From Mycoplasma collis ATCC 35278 (lineage in GTDB: Bacteria > Bacillota_I > Bacilli_A > Mycoplasmatales > Metamycoplasmataceae): 64,000 nt of DNA. The position numbers and the translations under genes were made by a program. The stretch is from NCBI RefSeq assembly GCF_000701825.1, contig NZ_JNJY01000002.1, positions 28,007 through 92,006 of the forward strand, in the 5' to 3' direction. The notes beneath the pieces were generated by a model, which saw nothing but the letters and a program-made list of their open reading frames with translations, made no database searches and was not told where the DNA came from. Positions within the stretch are counted from its first letter, which is position 1. Every line of letters begins with the position of its first letter. Positions 59,722 through 64,000 of this stretch are shown one piece after another.

Positions 59722-60483
59722 TTACATTTCAAATATTTTTTTTACGCTTTTTCACTCTTTTTGTCTTTCTTCTAAATATTGACTAATAGTTTTGATTTTT
59801 TCAATATATTCACTATCATCAAAAGGTTTTATTTCTTGTGCATTACATCATAAAACAATTAAATAATTAACTAATATTTTATGTTGTAAAACATATTCAT
59901 AATCATAATCATCGTATTCATCTAAAAAAATTGTCTCAAGTTCGTCATTTAATCTAGAAGATTCAATAAAATAAGCAAGTTCAAAATGTTTATCACCTTT
60001 AGTTGCATATTCTCAATCTACTAATCAAATTTTATTTTTTTTATCTTGGATAATATTTTGTGGTCATAAATCATTATGTAAAGGTGTATTTTTATCCATA
60101 TTTTTTAGAATTAAATTAATTTTTCGATAGTATTCGTTAATAACCGGAATATTTAAATTTTTATTTCTAATTATTTTTTGATACTCTTTGACTCTGGCGG
60201 CATGATTAGAGCTTGGAAAATTTAATTTTGATTTATGAATTTTTTTCATGATTCTAGCAATTTTTTTAACATTTTCTTTATTAATTTCTAAATGTTTGCC
60301 TTCAATTCATTCAAATCTAATTTCATCAGTGCTATTCATAATTAATTTAGGAATAAATTTAAAATCTTTCAATAAATCATAATCTATTTTATGATTAAAT
60401 TTGTTGTACTTTTTTTCTTGAATAAAAGTATTATTTTCTTTAAAAGAAACATTAGTGGAGCCTACATTAATTTTTGTTTTCAT
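59722..60483 (-). CDS. LicA-like choline/ethanolamine kinase family protein
   Basis: 253 residues. Phosphotransferase of the choline kinase/aminoglycoside phosphotransferase fold. LHNDLWPQNI (His136, Asp138, Asn143) is the catalytic loop, and WLVDWEYATKGD holds the metal-binding Asp. The N-terminal lobe is short. Likely phosphorylates choline or a similar small alcohol for lipid or surface decoration; substrate not shown. Its start overlaps the ktrA end by 17 bases, so it is translated from the ktrA transcript. Confidence 0.82.
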
Positions 60484-61153
60484 TTTTTTCTTGTGATATC
60501 ATTTCAAAAACTCTTGTTACGTTTTCGATCTTTCCAATAATAGTCACTAAATCTCCTTCTAATAATATAAAATTACCACCTGGTAAAAAACTTTGATTAT
60601 TTCTTTTTACCATAACAATAATTACATTATATTTGGCAAAATTTAAATTTTTCAATGATAAATTAGTAAATTTTTTTACAGCTAAAACTGCTGAACCTGC
60701 TACATAGCCATCACCTAATTCTTCAAATTTTTCAGTAAATTTAATAAAACTTTTATTTGTAGCTAAAAGAGCAGTTCTAACTCCTGCTTCTTCTTCCGGA
60801 GCAATAATAACATCTACACCAATTTGTTTTAAAACTCTAGCATGTCCTCTTGTAGATGCTCTTGCAATAATATTTTTTGCTTTTAATTCTAATAAAGTAG
60901 CAATAATCTCAATATTATCAGTTAATGCTACAATAAAAGTTTCAATATTATTTATTCCAATAGTTTTTAAAACTTCTGGATCAGAAGCATCAGCAACATA
61001 TGAAGTAACTACAAATTCTTTGATACCTAATAAATTTTTTTCTTCTTTATCAATTGCAATTATTTGTTTTTTTAATTTATGAAGCTGTTCAATAATAGCT
61101 CTACCATATCTTCCAATTCCAATTACACATATATTTGTATTATTACCAAACAT
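60467..61153 (-). CDS. ktrA: Potassium channel regulatory subunit KtrA (RCK/TrkA-N)
   Basis: 228 residues. The Rossmann loop GIGRYG (12-17) binds ATP/ADP or NAD(H); TDNIEIIATLLELKAKNIIARA follows. The C-terminal TrkA_C domain (about 140-225) has GDLVTIIGKIENV. It gates KtrB, encoded divergently 105 bases away. TAAAGGAAA precedes the ATG, and TATAAT lies at 61185-61180 on the minus strand. Confidence 0.92.
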   Translation of the reverse strand: MFGNNTNICVIGIGRYGRAIIEQLHKLKKQIIAIDKEEKNLLGIKEFVVTSYVADASDPEVLKTIGINNIETFIVALTDNIEIIATLLELKAKNIIARASTRGHARVLKQIGVDVIIAPEEEAGVRTALLATNKSFIKFTEKFEELGDGYVAGSAVLAVKKFTNLSLKNLNFAKYNVIIVMVKRNNQSFLPGGNFILLEGDLVTIIGKIENVTRVFEMISQEKNENKN

Positions 61154-61258
61154 TACATTTCCTTTATTTTTTATGTTAAATTATAAATTAAATATTTTAA
61201 TTATAAAAAAATAATTTTTATTATTTTTAAAAAATAATATAATTAAAAATAGATTATT

Positions 61259-62863
61259 ATGAAGAAATTCAAGGTAAATAAGGAAAAAATCAAAAATTTG
61301 TGAATAGTAAGATTTTTTTATAAATATAAAATAAAATTGTCTAATTTTTTATGAACTATTGTTAGAACAATTGGAAAAATTAGATTTTTATTTTTAGTTT
61401 ATTTTTTAATTATTTTAATAGCAACTTTATTTTTATATTCACCATTAGCTCAAAAAGATAGACTAAATTTTTTAGATACATTTTTTACTTCAATTTCTGC
61501 GTTTAGCGTTACTGGATTGCAAATAAATAATATTGATGATAATTTTAATGTTTTTGGCCAAATAATTATCGCTTTATTAATAATAATAGGTGGCGTTGGT
61601 TTTTTTGCTCTTAAAATTTATTTTTTTAATTTTTTACTCAAAAGAAGTCCGACAATTTTTGAAAATGAACTTTTATCTATTGAAAGAGGTGCTAAAAATA
61701 AGCAAACTCTTAAAGGAACAGTAGTTGTTTCAATTACTTTAATTTTTTCATTAATATTAATTTCATCTTTTATATTTACAATGATTTTATATTTTCAAAA
61801 ACCTACATTTGATATAAAAAATAATTCTTATCATAATTTTTCACTTTCACTTCGTTATGGTGTTTTTCATGCTATTTCTTCAATTAATAATGCTGGTTTT
61901 GGAATAATTAATGAAAATTCACTAGCACCTTATTATGATAACTATTTCTTGCAAATTTTAACTTTATTTTTATTTATTATAGGTGGGATTGGTTATCCAG
62001 TTATTTATGATTTATATTTGTGATATAAAAATAAAATTAAAAAAGATGAAAATAATGCTTTTAAATTTAGTTTATTTACTAAAATTTCCCTTTTTACTTA
62101 CTTTTTCTTAGCTTTAATTGGAATTATTTTTGTTTTATATTTTGAAATTTCAAGCATTGATTCAAATTCTTTTTGAAACAAAAGTCATTCAGATGTAAAT
62201 TATTATCATTATATTAATAATAACAATGTTAAATCACCATATAACTATGGTAATAAAACACAAAAAGTATGAGCTCTTATTTTTATGGTTTTTTCTTCTC
62301 GTAATGCAGGAATTAGTACTTTTGATCTTTATGATTTAACCGATTCAAGTTTACTTATAGTTTCGATTTTAATGTTTATAGGAGCTTCCCCTTCTTCTAC
62401 TGGGGGAGGGATAAGAACTACAACCTTTGCCTTAATTTTTATCACTATCTTTTCAAGAATGGTAGGTAAAGAACAAACTAATGTATTTAAAAAGAAAATT
62501 AAAGATTCAACAGTAATGCAAGCGATAATAATCTTTTGTTCTGCGATAATTTTATTCTTTATATCTTTAATTATTATAATAACTTCTTTAGATACTCATG
62601 GCGGACATATTCAAACTAATATTGAAGCAGGAAAAAGACATTATAATATATTGAGAGTTATTTTTGAAATCTCATCAGCTTTTGGAACGACTGGATTTTC
62701 AATTGGTATAATTAATAAATTAAATGCATTAAGTAAAATAATTTTTATGATTTTAATGTTCATTGGACAAATAGGAATTTTTTCTACTATTTTAATTTGG
62801 GGTTATCATAATACCAAAATAAGAAAAATTAATTATGTAGAAGATGATATTTTAATAGGTTAG
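61259..62863 (+). CDS. ktrB: Potassium transporter KtrB
   Basis: 534 residues, with TGA-Trp codons near the start. A Trk/Ktr-type K+ channel-like pore made of four helix-pore-helix units. The filter loops are SAFSVTGLQ, INNAGFG, SRNAGIS and GTTGFSIG. SSTGGGIRTTT forms the intramembrane gate loop. No Shine-Dalgarno precedes the ATG, while TATAAT at 61238-61243 predicts a leader of only about 8-10 bases. Divergent from ktrA; plsY follows after 6 bases. Confidence 0.92.
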
Positions 62864-62869
62864 GATGGT

Positions 62870-63559
62870 ATGATTTTAAATATAATTTTAATAAATTTAT
62901 TTGGACTAATTGTAGGATATTTAATTGGTTCGATTAATATAGCAATAATTATAACGAAAATAAAATATAAAACAGATATAAGAAAACACGGATCTAATAA
63001 TGCAGGTTCAACTAATGCACTTAGAATATATGGCTATAAAGTAGCTTTAATTATTTTTATTTTTGATATTTTAAAAAGTTTTTTACCCTTAATGTTTTTT
63101 TCATTAATTCAACAAAATAGCTTAAATAGCTTAAATATCTTTATCAATATAATTCCGCAAATTGTAGCACTAGGTGCTGTAATAGGACATATTTTTCCTT
63201 TATATTTTAAATTTAAAGGAGGAAAAGGGGCTGCTAGCTTACTTGGAGCTTTTTTTGGAATAAATCTAATTGTTGTTTTTATTGGAATAATAATATTTTT
63301 ATTAATAGTATATATTAGTAAATATGTTTCATTAGGTTCGATAATTGCTCCGTTTATTTTAATTCTTATTTCATTTATTCCTTGAATTATTTTAGGTGAA
63401 TTAGGATTTTTAAATTGAAGATTAAATAGTAATTATTACTGAATAAATACTATAATTTTATTTGTTAGTTATTTATTTGTTTTATTTTCTCATAAACAAA
63501 ATATTAAAAGATTAATAAATAAAACAGAATCAAAATTAAAATTTAAAAAAAGAACATAG
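62870..63559 (+). CDS. plsY: Acyl-phosphate:glycerol-3-phosphate acyltransferase PlsY
   Basis: 229 residues with about five to six membrane helices. GSNNAGSTNALR and GHIFPLYFKFKGGKGAA are the family's two conserved loops for glycerol-3-phosphate and acyl-phosphate. It makes lysophosphatidic acid, the first step of phospholipid synthesis, using the product of GpsA. Reads through TGA-Trp at 63383. Follows ktrB closely, with AGGATGG between them. Confidence 0.93.
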
Positions 63560-63812
63560 AAACTTTTTTATTGCTTTAATTTTATTAGTTAAATAACTAT
63601 AATTAAAAGCAAATAGTTAAATATAAAAAACCTATAACAAATTTAAAAATAGATAATTTGTTATAGGTTCCTAAAATAAACATTCAAGCGCAACACTTTT
63701 GTGTTTGTGCTTTTATTTTACAATTTTTTATTAAATAAACAAAATATTTATAAAAAAAGCAATAAAAAAACACACCCTTTTACGGCTTTTTAAATAAAAA
63801 AACATATTTTTA
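63560..63812. other. Intergenic region between plsY and the IS30 transposase, probably containing the element's end
   Basis: 253 bases with no gene. An imperfect hairpin starts at 63571 (TTGCTTTAATT with AATTAAAAGCAA). A second, perfect hairpin lies at 63631-63667. A third imperfect one, AGCGCAACAC/GTGTTTGTGCT, lies near 63688-63711. The last may belong to the terminal repeat of the IS element; the exact boundary cannot be fixed without the other end. Confidence 0.5.
63631..63667 (-). terminator. Perfect 13-bp hairpin, likely terminator of the transposase transcript
   Basis: CCTATAACAAATT pairs with AATTTGTTATAGG across 11 bases. On the minus strand it is followed by TTTTTTATATTT, on the plus strand not, so it acts for leftward transcription. 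Confidence 0.65.
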
Positions 63813-64000
63813 TTAAATAAATAAATTATTTTCTTCTTTTATCAATTGATTTTTTGCACTTTCTCAGTTAAATATTTCTCTAGGCATATTATTAATATTG
63901 TCTTCTAATTTTTGAATTTCTTTATCATTTAAAGAAGAGAAATCAAATCCTTTTTTATAAAGTCGCCTAACTATTCCATTTACATGTTCATTAGAACCTC
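63813..64000 (-). CDS. IS30-family transposase, C-terminal 61 residues (cut by window edge)
   Basis: The last 61 residues of a DDE transposase, upstream part beyond the right edge. GSNEHVNGIVRR followed by KKGFDFSSL and then INNMPREIFNWESA match the IS30 C-terminal signature (NENxNGLxRxYxPKGTDF, NNRPRK). One TGA-Trp is used. Whether the element is intact cannot be judged from this part. Confidence 0.85.

Noticed and set aside
63631..63667. 13-bp inverted repeat as a phage or integrative-element attachment site
   Set aside because: Hairpin followed by a T run on the minus strand and no integrase nearby; a terminator is simpler.

Overview
The window is a stretch of a mycoplasma (Mollicutes) chromosome. 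It is very AT-rich, and many genes that TGA appears to break read through in one frame if TGA is Trp (genetic code 4). The gene content (F1-like X0 ATPase, MIB-MIP, lactate dehydrogenase, shared ECF module, IS30 element) fits the Mycoplasma hominis-type lineages best. I cannot fix the species from sequence alone.

Layout. (1) 1-12591, minus: a packed nine-gene array transcribed right to left: MIB (antibody-binding protein), MIP (serine protease lipoprotein), five poorly conserved membrane or soluble subunits including a gamma-like rotor, then alpha-like and beta-like ATPase subunits (beta runs off the left edge). This is the accessory F1-like X0 ATPase coupled to the MIB-MIP antibody capture and cleavage system, the most distinctive system here. 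(2) 12851-15302, minus: amidohydrolase and Bax-inhibitor-1-like protein. (3) 15473-19534, plus: ldh, a YhcH-type sugar protein, and a C39-peptidase ABC exporter with a one-helix partner. (4) 19527-22856, minus: pncB, tRNA m6A methyltransferase, metG. (5) 22992-26385, plus: asnA, secG, rnr. (6) 26446-41160, minus: tRNA-Leu, lemA, a large membrane protein, clpB under a CIRCE operator, tRNA-Gln, tRNA-Tyr, a gpsA-smpB-yigZ-ecfA1-ecfA2-ecfT-ligA run, and a 965-aa fusion of a decayed GH32 hydrolase, a decayed PfkB kinase and an acidic tail. (7) 41350-46915: pepF (plus), a 617-aa acidic tail-anchored protein with seven CxxC pairs (minus), pgk (plus), ptsH (minus). (8) 47012-56420: cls (minus), then pheS-pheT, two tandem surface paralogues and trxA (plus). 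(9) 56507-61153, minus: the str operon (rpsL-rpsG-fusA), a LicA-like kinase and ktrA; then ktrB and plsY on plus. (10) The right edge holds the end of an IS30-family transposase.

How it fits together. Housekeeping genes (glycolysis, PTS HPr, translation, vitamin uptake, K+ uptake, phospholipid synthesis) surround three accessory features: the MIB-MIP/ATPase array, the C39 exporter pair, and the two unusual acidic proteins flanking pepF. No CRISPR array, rRNA, prophage or replication origin was seen. No intergenic stretch exceeds 300 bases.
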